Below, one piece after another: positions 32,101 through 40,476 of a stretch of 64,000 bases of DNA. A program made the position numbers and the translations under genes. Source of the stretch: a virus; IMG/VR virus record IMGVR_UViG_3300009164_000038, positions 124,001 to 188,000 of that record; one strand, 5' to 3'. Position 1 is the first letter of the stretch, and each line of letters opens with the position of its first letter. The notes beneath the pieces are model-generated. The model ran no database searches and was not told the origin of the DNA. It saw only the letters and a program-made list of their open reading frames with translations.

Positions 32101-33630
32101 TATGGTGGTGGTGGGGGTGGATTTAACGATTCTACACCCAACGCTAACTCGGGTGGCAGCGGCGGTGCCAGCTGGTATCCTGGTTACACAGCCTTATCTT
32201 CGAGTCAGCCTACTACCAGCTACTACAACGGTACGGCTTATACCAATACCGGCTTTGGCAACACAGGCGGTGTTGGTGGCGCAGTTCAACCCTATGGTGG
32301 AGGTGGTGGTGGCGCAGGCGGTGCGGGTGACAGTGTCTCTGTGGGTACTGCCAATGGTGGAATAGGTCGCCAATACACGATAAGTGGCGTACCCACATAC
32401 TATGCAGGCGGCGGCAGCAGTGCTGGCTACCCACTCAATGCAGGGTATCTATTGAGTTCGGGTGGCCTAGGCGGCGGCGGCCAGGGCGACAACAGTGTAT
32501 GGGCAGCAACACAAGTTACAGGATACACAGGCAGCACTGGTACTGTTAACGCAACTGCCAATGGCTCGCCATATACCGGCGGCGGCGGCGGCTCGGGTGG
32601 TTGGGGTGGTTCGGGCATAGTCATCATGCGCTATCTAGGCACACAAATAGCCACCGGCGGTACAGTAACATCAATCGGCGGATATACCATACACACATTT
32701 ACCACAGCAGGAACATTTACTATAGCTGCTAATATCTCAATTGGCAGTGCAGGCGGCAACGGTGGACCTTACGCCGGCGGAGGTGGTGGTGCAGCAGGTT
32801 ACCTGGGCTTTGGCGGTAACGGCGCAGCGGGTTCGTCGCTAGCAGCTGGCAGCTACGGCATCGGCGGTGGTGGGGGAGGTGGTGGCTCTAGTGCAACATT
32901 TGGCGGAGGTGGTGGCGGAGTAGACATTTGGGGCCCAGGTGGATATTCTGGTGCAGGAGGCGCAGCAGGTCAACCCGGCACCGGTGGTGGTCCAGAAGTT
33001 ACGCTTGGCCTAACTGGTAATGGAGCACAGCCCGGATTTGGCAGCAATGGCGGACTCTACGGTGGTGGAGGTGGTGGAGGCGTTACTAGTTCACTGGATA
33101 CCTCACGTGGATGGGGAGCAAATGGTGCATTTGCGCTGGTATATTCAACTACATCTAGCACCTATACATATCCATACATCAGTCCACTTAATCTAGTCTA
33201 CCTTGGCAATCTACAATCTACAAATACCACTGCAATTGGATCAAACGTAGACGTGATTGTGCTTGATAACACCATTGATCAACAAGTATACAATACATTA
33301 GGGTACGGACCAACAAACGCAAACTCAAATGTCATCTACGAGTATCCAACAAATAACAACACCGCTTTAGTCACTATAGCCCGAGCACCTGTGGATGGAA
33401 ATAACATAGTAGGTTCAACAGACATCAACATAACTGTTAACTATCAAGCAGAATGGATGTTGCGTAACAGTGACCCAGCGTTTCCGGCTACTTACGATAA
33501 ACCGTTTAATTATCAATATGCACAACCAATAACCACTACCAATGATCCAAGGAAGCTGACATTAAAGGCTACATATATCACTAAAACTGGTACCCAGGAT
33601 GATTCAACTGAGCCCGATCAGTACTTATAA
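29113..33630 (+). CDS. LamG/glycine-rich adhesin with 4 LamG domains (1505 aa)
   Basis: N-terminal glycine-rich block (about residues 15-75), LamG-like domains at about 107-280, 334-486, 594-760 and 787-923 (the second and fourth are degenerate but keep YISNLR.VNGTAVYT and GYLSNFRF), then very glycine-rich blocks (about 990-1175 and 1210-1345), and a distinct C-terminal domain (about 1350-1505). That C-terminus (EWMLRNSDPAFPATYDKP...NDPRKLTLKATYI) is shared with the next gene (EFMLVNSDKNFVASNVNP...NDPRLASIKTGFI), so the two proteins have a common module, perhaps for attachment or trimerisation. No Shine-Dalgarno precedes the ATG. Inference: tail adhesin. Confidence 0.8.
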   Translation: MTISSSFSSNVTVETLVVAGGGGGGTNYNLRGAGGGAGGLVYIGNLRIPAGSTANVIVGSGGNVSARGGDSAILPYVPTYSHWFNGYSTFDYLTVATTTSNVTTSAAGSLSFSGTSQYLSITGTTSGPLDLAAGAGNWTVELWVYPRSVTGEQVFFWKGGTTSSFNPSYAAFMSGSGGQFIVGDGGAAGANINFPSGTFAINTWHHFALVRSGTNFTAWVNGAVAGTPFTTAFTMSNTDNNTLTIGSSVADGSTRYFNGLITNFRIVKGTAVYTAAFSPRVPLGIVTGTSLLLSVKSDANKLVDASVNNTVVNNVNAATFSTTVPSVVSAVYPLTFFFNDFTVEAWIYLNAYGATYTGIVDTRTGALAQPWAFGLNGTSLDFFWGTGATTRATSSMRVPTGQWTHVAATRQNGNVYLYINGYQDVTSVAAASGAGANIAQTSSSIWIGNLRDGAATGQNTYSANVYISNLRTVNGTAVYTANFTPQTTNLSNIAGTTMLTLQNSTLVDNGPYNLPIVKYYGSVSPSIFSQTTPSTDGYASVYFNGATLLQYTNSTALTTVPAVDTSVNQFTVTSTASIPNVIATAPAITPLGTVNSISFAGSQYLTVTANAAFAYGTGSFTVECWVYITTALVAGAFVGPWTGTAATSSWVFTQGSPTATNLRFGVSDGTTATFYQGGGGLSINTWIHVAAVRNGTTLTLYSNGTSVSTNAGISTNISVASQALQINGIAGATFLTTGYISNLRIVKGAAVYTGNFTVPTAPLTITQSSSGANIAAITGSQTSLLLQPVAGWTAECWVNPSGDYSTYRTVFAKRVNATATTEYEGYLRLTSGVISFYNGTNYESTTTLTANTWSHCAWVYTGTNIVIYVNGTQVYTSAVTITTNTEPMIIGGVRTGSEYFLGYLSNFRFTRGMVYTGAFTPPTRPFAATQTVSGNIAAITGNIDNRTNLLVLQSSTYKDNSANNYLYGYTYTINTGTPLIKTDVVPFIDPVRGVIAYGGGGGGFNDSTPNANSGGSGGASWYPGYTALSSSQPTTSYYNGTAYTNTGFGNTGGVGGAVQPYGGGGGGAGGAGDSVSVGTANGGIGRQYTISGVPTYYAGGGSSAGYPLNAGYLLSSGGLGGGGQGDNSVWAATQVTGYTGSTGTVNATANGSPYTGGGGGSGGWGGSGIVIMRYLGTQIATGGTVTSIGGYTIHTFTTAGTFTIAANISIGSAGGNGGPYAGGGGGAAGYLGFGGNGAAGSSLAAGSYGIGGGGGGGGSSATFGGGGGGVDIWGPGGYSGAGGAAGQPGTGGGPEVTLGLTGNGAQPGFGSNGGLYGGGGGGGVTSSLDTSRGWGANGAFALVYSTTSSTYTYPYISPLNLVYLGNLQSTNTTAIGSNVDVIVLDNTIDQQVYNTLGYGPTNANSNVIYEYPTNNNTALVTIARAPVDGNNIVGSTDINITVNYQAEWMLRNSDPAFPATYDKPFNYQYAQPITTTNDPRKLTLKATYITKTGTQDDSTEPDQYL

Positions 33631-33633
33631 CCA

Positions 33634-33641
33634 GTTAAATA
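33634..33641 (+). promoter_or_regulatory. T4-late-like box GTTAAATA adjacent to start codon
   Basis: Ends 4 nt before the ATG at 33646; no Shine-Dalgarno is present. Confidence 0.4.
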
Positions 33642-33645
33642 CATT

Positions 33646-35226
33646 ATGTCGTTTAGTCAAATAACTTCTGTAGATCTAATAGTAAATCAAATTGTTACTA
33701 TTGTTACCAAGTATGATCCATCGTCTATAGCTGGCATTAATACAGCAGGCGACATAGTGCCGCTTGAGACTGTTATAAAAACCAGTAGCAATGTAGGAGT
33801 AGGGCAAAGATATACTAGATCTGAATTAGCTAACGTAATACAAACCGCAGATTCAGTTAGCCGTTTTGGTAATACTACGTTTGCCTATAGCAATCAGGCC
33901 AACGCTATCAGTACGCCTCTGCTACCAGCATTAGAATTAACTAACAATAATGTTGGTGGCCAGGCTGTTATTGCAGGCGCAGGATTAGCCAGCGGTAGTG
34001 TGCTACTTAACGGTACTACTCAATCACTGACAGCAAATACAGCAGCTACATGGACTTACCTACATAATGGGTTGCAGGATTATACAATAGAATGTTGGTA
34101 CTATAGCAGAGCAACAACATATCAAAATCTATTAGGCACCAGTGGAGTAACTACATCCATTGGATTTGAGTTGTCAATAAACAATCCCACAGTGGGCGCA
34201 GTGACAGTAGTTTATACCAGAGGTGTATCAACTAATAACACATGGACTTATGCTAATAGTGCTGTTGCCACCGGGGGCTGGTATCATGTAGCAACAACTT
34301 TTGCCAGCAGTACAAAAAGATCAAATATTTATGTAAATGGTAACCTGGCAGGTACTGCTGCTAACGTAGCATTTGCTTATAGCGCATCTGCACCAACAAA
34401 CACATTGGGTATTGGGTTTACAACGGCCACCGGTCAATTTAACGGTCAAATAACTAATGTGCGTATAACTAAATCTATTGTATATACCGCAAACTTTACA
34501 CCAACAATACCATTGACTAATATCAGCAATACACAATTATTATTGCAGTTTAATTCCAGTGGTGCGTTGTTAACTGATTCAAGTTCTAACAATAATACTA
34601 TTACCAACGTTGGGGTGGCAACATACTCTACTATAGTACCACCACTTACATCCACTGTAGCCGCAGTAAACAATTATTACAATTACTCGCGATTGTATTT
34701 CAACGGTGGATTGAATATACCCTACGGAGATATTACATCAAATGTACTAGCATCTGGCAGCCCAGTCAATACCTATACAAATCCAACCGGTGCCATGCTG
34801 AATCCAAATGCTAGCATACTAACTACTGGCACAGCATCTAAATCTGGCGTATATGACATACCTGTTTCAGTTACAGTAATTAGTCCTATCAATTACATAA
34901 CTCCGCAATCTACGCTTAATCAACGGGTAGCTTATGAGTTTAGCAATCCGACAGTATCGAGTTCTCGATATTTTGTTGCAAATGGTGCTAATGTAAATTC
35001 GGTAACAAATATTAATCCAAATATTATTATAGTTAATGCACAGCCTGAATTTATGTTAGTTAATTCGGATAAAAACTTTGTGGCCAGTAATGTTAATCCA
35101 ACCAATTACCAAACGATTGAAGCGGTAACCCCTGCAAACGATCCTAGACTAGCATCAATTAAAACTGGATTCATTGTTAAAGGTCAAACGGGAACTAATC
35201 CGTATAATCCACAAAACGTTTATTAA
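33646..35226 (+). CDS. LamG adhesin with one LamG domain (526 aa)
   Basis: N-terminal segment SVDLIVNQIVTIVTKYD is like that of the 1471-aa adhesin; one LamG domain lies at about residues 116-289 (WYHVATTF...NGQITNVRITKSIVYTANFTP); the C-terminal domain is shared with the 1505-aa adhesin. It therefore looks like a minimal version of the larger neighbours, with N- and C-modules flanking a single lectin-like domain. No Shine-Dalgarno precedes the ATG. Inference: tail adhesin, last gene of the 35 kb adhesin locus. Confidence 0.8.
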   Translation: MSFSQITSVDLIVNQIVTIVTKYDPSSIAGINTAGDIVPLETVIKTSSNVGVGQRYTRSELANVIQTADSVSRFGNTTFAYSNQANAISTPLLPALELTNNNVGGQAVIAGAGLASGSVLLNGTTQSLTANTAATWTYLHNGLQDYTIECWYYSRATTYQNLLGTSGVTTSIGFELSINNPTVGAVTVVYTRGVSTNNTWTYANSAVATGGWYHVATTFASSTKRSNIYVNGNLAGTAANVAFAYSASAPTNTLGIGFTTATGQFNGQITNVRITKSIVYTANFTPTIPLTNISNTQLLLQFNSSGALLTDSSSNNNTITNVGVATYSTIVPPLTSTVAAVNNYYNYSRLYFNGGLNIPYGDITSNVLASGSPVNTYTNPTGAMLNPNASILTTGTASKSGVYDIPVSVTVISPINYITPQSTLNQRVAYEFSNPTVSSSRYFVANGANVNSVTNINPNIIIVNAQPEFMLVNSDKNFVASNVNPTNYQTIEAVTPANDPRLASIKTGFIVKGQTGTNPYNPQNVY

Positions 35227-35256
35227 AGGTTTATTTTTTGCAGCAATGAGTGTATA

Positions 35257-35264
35257 CTTAAATA
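35257..35264 (+). promoter_or_regulatory. T4-late-like box CTTAAATA adjacent to start codon
   Basis: Ends 4 nt before the ATG of the glycosyltransferase gene, without a Shine-Dalgarno. Confidence 0.4.
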
Positions 35265-35268
35265 CACT

Positions 35269-38200
35269 ATGAAAATTGCTATTATTGATATCATCGGTCT
35301 ACCATACGATGGAACTACTGTGTTTAAACAAGGTCTCGGTGGATCTGAAAGTGCTGTAACCTTTATGGCACGGGAACTAGCACAAATTGGATTTGATGTT
35401 ACGGTATTTAATAATTGTAACATAGATCAATCACAAGCCGGTGTGTATGATTTAGTTACATACTGTCCGCTCACTGATCTAGCTTTAGAGCATTCATTTG
35501 ATATTGTTATTAGTAGTCGAACTGTGATTCCGTTTGTGGATTCGATTGATTACCACAAATTGCAAGATAATAGAGCATTTGCATTACAACCATATAACTT
35601 ATACCAGAGAATCCTAGCTCAAGCAAAGATGCGCATATTGTGGATGCACGATACTTTTTGTTTAGGTGATAACCTAATAGAAGAATTAGTAGTATCCAAT
35701 CGCATCACAGATATATTTACACTCAGTGACTTTCACTTAACCTATGTAGCCAATTGTAATCATGGTCGTAGAAGAAACTTTGAAGTATTAAAGCGTAAAC
35801 TGTTTATAACACGCAATGGTGCCAATTGTTATGTACCCGAAGTGGATATTGCTGCTAAAGATCGAAACCTATTTGTTTATAATGCCAGTGTAACTAAAGG
35901 TATGATACCATTAGTGAATGAAATTTGGCCTAGAGTTAAAGCGCAGATTCCAGAAGCTAGATTAAAAATAATCGGTGGTTATTATAGATTCAGTTCAGCA
36001 TCAGAACCAGACGCACAAGAACAAGATTGGCGACGAATGGTTGCTGATCCTAAGTATACCAATTGGGGAATAGAATTTTTAGGAGTGATACCGCAACAAC
36101 AAATCGGATCAATCCTGGCGCAATCAAACTTTATGATATACCCTTGCGCATTTCCAGAAACGTTTGGTATATCTATATTAGAAAGTTTATTGTACAATAC
36201 CCCGGTTATCACCTGTAGATTTGGTGCAGCAGAAGAAGTAGCACTTGAAGGTGCCAGCTACTTAATTGATTATCCAATTGAACCTAATAGTTTATTTCCT
36301 GATGTCAACACAGCACAGCAAATTGATCAATTTGTGGCAATGACTGTAAGAGCCTACAATGATACATACCTGCATCAACAAAAACAATATTATTGTAACA
36401 TTATAAAACCTTTAGCTGGTTGGGATACTGTAGCATTGCAATGGAAACAACTCTTTTTTCATCGAGCCGGCAAGTACTTGTCGAGGCAACAATATCAACA
36501 AGTAACAAAAATAAATCGACAAGTTCATAAAGTTTGGCAGCGTAGATATCATAACTCGATTGAATTAGAAAATTATAAAACTGGAGCAGAGCAAGAAATA
36601 ATTATTGTAAGCACGTTTTATAATTGTCAAGATTATATAGCACGTTGTATTGAAAGTGTAGCTGCACAAGATTATGATAACTATCAACATATTTTAATTG
36701 ATGATAAATCAACCGACAATACAGTTGAGGTTGTACTTGCTACTATAGATGCATTGCCCGAATACTTACGCAACCGTTTTGATATAGTATCAAATAACGA
36801 ACGCTTAGGTGCAGTATATAATCAAGTTGCATCTATTAGAGAAATAGAGAATCCTAATGCTATAGTAATGATACTCGACGGCGACGATAGTCTAATCAAT
36901 GATAATACTATATTCAATTATTACAATGCCATATACGACGGCTCAACTGAATTTACATATGGATCATGCTGGAGTATGGTTGATACTATACCGTTGATCA
37001 GCCAGCCATACCCAGAGTCTGTCAAACAAGCCAAATCATATAGACAACATCATTTCAATTGGATATTACCGTACACGCATTTACGAACGTTTAGGAAATA
37101 TCTTATTGAGGACATTCCAGATAGTAATTTCCAAGATAGTACTGGTAAATGGTTCAAAGCCGGCGGCGATGGATCTACTTTTTATAGTCTAATAGAAGCA
37201 GCAGATCCTGCACAAGTAAAATGTTTACAACAAATAGTTTATAATTACAATGATGCCAATCCATTAAATGATTATAAAGTGAATAGCAAGGAACAAACTG
37301 CTACAGCAAATGCTATTATTAACAAAAAAAGTGAATCATATATGATACCAGATATAAAGAAATATTCTATTGTAGTGCCTACTATGTGGAGATTAAAAGA
37401 ACAATTTGTTTCTTTTATTAATCAGCTATGTTCACATCCTGCTGTGGATGAGATTATTATTATTGATAATGACAATACACAAACACCTCGGTTGTTGCAT
37501 GAAAAAATAAAAATAAAAGATTTTGGTAAAAACATTTATGTTAATCCTGCGTGGAATGTTGGTTTAGAAATTAGTCGTAACGAACGTATATGCATTGTCA
37601 ATGATGATGTGCTGTTTGATATGAGTTTATTTGAAAAATTACAAGATTTAATTACTCCGGATGTAGGCGTATTTGGGTTATCTCCGGGGGTATCAGATTT
37701 TAATCAGCCTCTGTACGTCGATGGCACCATTGATATTATTCCTTGGACTAACCAACACACATACGGATTTGGATGTTTAATGTTTATGCACAAAGATTCA
37801 TGGCAACCAATACCAGAGGGATTGCAAATATATTATGGTGACAATTATATATTTGATTTGCAATTGAGTCGTAATAAAACTAATTATCTAATAACAAATG
37901 TAATATTTCATACACCATTTGCTGTAACTACATCTGATACTAGTATCACAGGCGGATTTCTAGATAAAGAGACTATAGTGTATCAACAAGTTAACCCATT
38001 AACAAATAAAAATACCATGCCTATTCCAAATAAGAAAAGAATTTTAATAGCTATACCAACAGCCAAATACATAGAGCCAGAGACATTTAAAAGCATATAT
38101 GATTTAATTGTTCCAGATGATTGCGAAGTAACATTCCAATACTTTTTTGGATATCGTGTAGATCAAGTACGCAATCTAATAGCAGATTGGGTAGTTACTG

Positions 38201-38628
38201 GATTTGATTATTTGTTTAGTGTTGATAGTGATATATCGTTTGAAAAAAACACACTACAAAAATTATTAGCACATGACAAAGATATAGTCTCTGGATTATA
38301 TATACAACGTATTCCTGGTACACAAACAGTGGAAATTTACGAACACAATCAATTTGGTGGCGTTGTAAACATTCCGTATGATAGATTAAAAAATCAAGGT
38401 TTAGTAAGTATTGCCAGTTGTGGATTTGGCTGTGTATTAGTTAAGAAACAAGTATTTCAACACGTTGGATACCCGCAATTTGAATATCATCCAGCCATTA
38501 GTCACAGTAATACAATTTCTGAAGATGTTGATTTTTGTAAAAAAGCATTAGCTAAAGGATTCGGCATCTTTGCTGATACTTCTATTTTATGTAATCATAT
38601 TGGTAGTTACAACTTTGAAATTAAATAA
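35269..38628 (+). CDS. Four-module glycosyltransferase (1119 aa)
   Basis: Module 1 (about 1-420) is GT4/GT-B-like: GLGGSESAVTFMARELA near the N-terminus and PETFGISILES with an E-x7-E pair at E297/E305. Module 2 (about 440-690) is GT2/GT-A: STFYNCQDYIARCIESV, DDKSTDNT and the metal motif LDGDD. Module 3 (about 695-925) is a diverged GT2-like fold with VVPTMWR and VNDDVLFD. Module 4 (about 922-1119) is another GT-A-like domain with SVDSDISF. No signal peptide or transmembrane segment, so it is cytosolic. The stop overlaps the start of the first FkbM gene (TAATG). Inference: builds a glycan of several sugars, on virion adhesins or on a host envelope precursor. Fusion of four modules is unusual in a phage. 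Confidence 0.85.
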   Translation: MKIAIIDIIGLPYDGTTVFKQGLGGSESAVTFMARELAQIGFDVTVFNNCNIDQSQAGVYDLVTYCPLTDLALEHSFDIVISSRTVIPFVDSIDYHKLQDNRAFALQPYNLYQRILAQAKMRILWMHDTFCLGDNLIEELVVSNRITDIFTLSDFHLTYVANCNHGRRRNFEVLKRKLFITRNGANCYVPEVDIAAKDRNLFVYNASVTKGMIPLVNEIWPRVKAQIPEARLKIIGGYYRFSSASEPDAQEQDWRRMVADPKYTNWGIEFLGVIPQQQIGSILAQSNFMIYPCAFPETFGISILESLLYNTPVITCRFGAAEEVALEGASYLIDYPIEPNSLFPDVNTAQQIDQFVAMTVRAYNDTYLHQQKQYYCNIIKPLAGWDTVALQWKQLFFHRAGKYLSRQQYQQVTKINRQVHKVWQRRYHNSIELENYKTGAEQEIIIVSTFYNCQDYIARCIESVAAQDYDNYQHILIDDKSTDNTVEVVLATIDALPEYLRNRFDIVSNNERLGAVYNQVASIREIENPNAIVMILDGDDSLINDNTIFNYYNAIYDGSTEFTYGSCWSMVDTIPLISQPYPESVKQAKSYRQHHFNWILPYTHLRTFRKYLIEDIPDSNFQDSTGKWFKAGGDGSTFYSLIEAADPAQVKCLQQIVYNYNDANPLNDYKVNSKEQTATANAIINKKSESYMIPDIKKYSIVVPTMWRLKEQFVSFINQLCSHPAVDEIIIIDNDNTQTPRLLHEKIKIKDFGKNIYVNPAWNVGLEISRNERICIVNDDVLFDMSLFEKLQDLITPDVGVFGLSPGVSDFNQPLYVDGTIDIIPWTNQHTYGFGCLMFMHKDSWQPIPEGLQIYYGDNYIFDLQLSRNKTNYLITNVIFHTPFAVTTSDTSITGGFLDKETIVYQQVNPLTNKNTMPIPNKKRILIAIPTAKYIEPETFKSIYDLIVPDDCEVTFQYFFGYRVDQVRNLIADWVVTGFDYLFSVDSDISFEKNTLQKLLAHDKDIVSGLYIQRIPGTQTVEIYEHNQFGGVVNIPYDRLKNQGLVSIASCGFGCVLVKKQVFQHVGYPQFEYHPAISHSNTISEDVDFCKKALAKGFGIFADTSILCNHIGSYNFEIK

Positions 38629-39320
38629 TGACTACATTAGAAGAAAAACAAACTCATCTTCGAGAGTTAGGAAATCAAAGGCCTATCCCTAGGAATCATA
38701 TTATGTATCTCATGCATCTGCAACGAGAATATAATTTTAATCCTACAGTTGTTTATGATGTTGGTGCATGTGTATTGCATTGGACAAACGAAGCTCGACT
38801 AATATGGCCTACTACAGATTTTGTAGCTTTTGAAGCAATGGATGCAAGTGAATTTCTATTCAAAGAACAAGGGTTAAAATATAATATTGGAGTATGCAGC
38901 GATGTTAGCGGAAAAGAAGTTGATTTTTATCAAAACGATTATCATCCTGGCGGCAACAGCTACTACAAAGAAAACCCAGAAATATTGGCTGCAATTAACT
39001 ACACTGAAGTGTTCAATGAATCACATCGTCGCAGATTAACTACTGTTACATTAGATGATGTTAGACGTCAAAAGTCTTTTCCTATGCCACAGTTAATTAA
39101 GATGGATGTTCAGGGTGCAGAACTGGACGTACTCAAAGGTGCAGTTGAAACATTACAATCAGTTGAGCATGTTATATTAGAATTGCAAATTGTTGAATAT
39201 AACAAAGGTGCACCTTTAAGGGATACTGTAATTGAATACATGAACAGCATTGGATTTGAATGCATGGGACTGTTTAGTAACAATGGCCCAGACGGTGACT
39301 ACCACTTTGTTAAACGATAA
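38628..39320 (+). CDS. FkbM-family SAM-dependent methyltransferase 1 (230 aa)
   Basis: SAM-binding motif I VYDVGAC at about residues 41-47 and the FkbM hallmark LIKMDVQGAELDVLKGA at about 158-174. FkbM enzymes typically O-methylate sugars or small molecules. Start and stop overlap both neighbours by one base (TAATG), so the glycosyltransferase and the two methyltransferases are translationally coupled. Inference: methylates a sugar of the glycan built by the upstream enzyme. Alternative substrates cannot be excluded. Confidence 0.85.
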   Translation: MTTLEEKQTHLRELGNQRPIPRNHIMYLMHLQREYNFNPTVVYDVGACVLHWTNEARLIWPTTDFVAFEAMDASEFLFKEQGLKYNIGVCSDVSGKEVDFYQNDYHPGGNSYYKENPEILAAINYTEVFNESHRRRLTTVTLDDVRRQKSFPMPQLIKMDVQGAELDVLKGAVETLQSVEHVILELQIVEYNKGAPLRDTVIEYMNSIGFECMGLFSNNGPDGDYHFVKR

Positions 39321-39982
39321 TGTATATTCGAGATCAGCTTGTTGACAATATAGGTCCATGGACTGTTGATGATATCAGTCCCGGTGAAGGGACCTGGGAT
39401 AATATAGTACAAGGCTGGTATGAGATACGCGGCAATCTAAATAAAGTATCAAAATCTTTTGGTACAGTTGTGCAAGCCGGCGGGCATCAAGGATTGTACC
39501 CTAGATGTTTAAGTGAAATATTCAAAGAGGTTTATACATTTGAACCACACCCTATAAATTTTATTTGTCTATCTGCTAATTGTACTAAAGATAATATACA
39601 TAAATTTGATTCTGCATTAGGAAAACAATCTGGCATAATTATACTAGAAGAAGTAGGTACTACAGGACAGCATAGGATATGGGATAAAACAATTAATAGG
39701 CCTGTTTATCCTCTGCCCGTACAGCAGCATATATCGGTTTCTGTCACAACAATAGATTCTTTACAATTAAAAGAATGTTCTTTAATATTATTAGATGTTG
39801 AAGGGTATGAGCTTGAAGTATTAACTGGGGCGGTTAATACAATCAATCAATACCATCCTGGAATAATTGTAGAGCGTAGTTTTTTTGATTCGACTACAGC
39901 AAGAGTTTATGAATGGTTACGTGCTCATGGTTATTTATTAGTACACCGTACAAAAATGGATAGTTATTATTTACCCAAATGA
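39320..39982 (+). CDS. FkbM-family SAM-dependent methyltransferase 2 (220 aa)
   Basis: SAM motif region VVQAGGHQGLYPRCLSEIF with YTFEPHP downstream, and the FkbM hallmark ILLDVEGYELEVLTGA. It diverges strongly from the preceding FkbM protein, so the pair is not a recent tandem duplication. The start overlaps the upstream stop by one base. It ends 17 bases from the convergent Nudix gene; no terminator is visible between them. Inference: a second sugar O-methyltransferase with different position or substrate specificity. Confidence 0.85.
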   Translation: MYIRDQLVDNIGPWTVDDISPGEGTWDNIVQGWYEIRGNLNKVSKSFGTVVQAGGHQGLYPRCLSEIFKEVYTFEPHPINFICLSANCTKDNIHKFDSALGKQSGIIILEEVGTTGQHRIWDKTINRPVYPLPVQQHISVSVTTIDSLQLKECSLILLDVEGYELEVLTGAVNTINQYHPGIIVERSFFDSTTARVYEWLRAHGYLLVHRTKMDSYYLPK

Positions 39983-39999
39983 CAATGGTGTTACAGGCA

Positions 40000-40476
40000 T
40001 TAACAATTTAATTGTGCTATCTGAATTTTTTTATAAATCTCTTCAGAATTAAATGTTCTGTAAAGTCCTGGATGCATTGGTTTGGGCACTGCACCCAAAG
40101 GAACCCATGCATATCCTAAATGTTCGTTGTTGAGTTTAGGTACAAATTCAAAATCAACTGCAATAAAAAAAGTGTGATATACAAATCGTTCGTTGCTACT
40201 AGTGAACATTTCTATAGGTATAAACTTTGGATCGAGTATTTCTCCATCGAGTTCTTCCCTAATTTCTCTCATTAATGCTTTCGATGAATTCTCATCGAAA
40301 TCAATTTTACCACCGGCAAGTCCCCACGTCAGTGGCCAGCTGCCCGATGCTCTGAGTAGGAATAAATATCGTTGGCTATTTTTAGCGTAAATTAGCGCAC
40401 CAACTCCTTCGGTTACGGACGAGGGATGACTCTCCAGGCCCCTGACCCGTAGCGGCCTTCTACTGATTTTGTCCAT
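40000..40476 (-). CDS. Nudix hydrolase (158 aa)
   Basis: Nudix box GKIDFDENSSKALMREIREE fits G-x5-E-x7-R-E-U-x-E-E; the following glycine position is Asp. Nudix enzymes hydrolyse nucleoside diphosphates linked to another moiety. ATG at 40476 (MDKISRRPL) is preferred over an ATG five codons upstream because GGAAAG sits 9 nt before it and the upstream ATG has no ribosome site. Either start overlaps the end of the gp15 gene in another frame (about 64 bp here), so translation probably couples to gp15. Substrate unknown; nucleotide-pool or NDP-sugar/ADP-ribose clean-up are plausible. Next to the glycan cassette, NDP-sugar hydrolysis is tempting but unproven. Confidence 0.85.
   Translation of the reverse strand: MDKISRRPLRVRGLESHPSSVTEGVGALIYAKNSQRYLFLLRASGSWPLTWGLAGGKIDFDENSSKALMREIREELDGEILDPKFIPIEMFTSSNERFVYHTFFIAVDFEFVPKLNNEHLGYAWVPLGAVPKPMHPGLYRTFNSEEIYKKIQIAQLNC

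Noticed and set aside
35269-38628. Reading the 1119-aa glycosyltransferase as a frameshifted fusion of separate genes
   Set aside because: The frame is continuous, modules are joined by ordinary linkers and no internal stop or start/RBS signal marks former gene borders.
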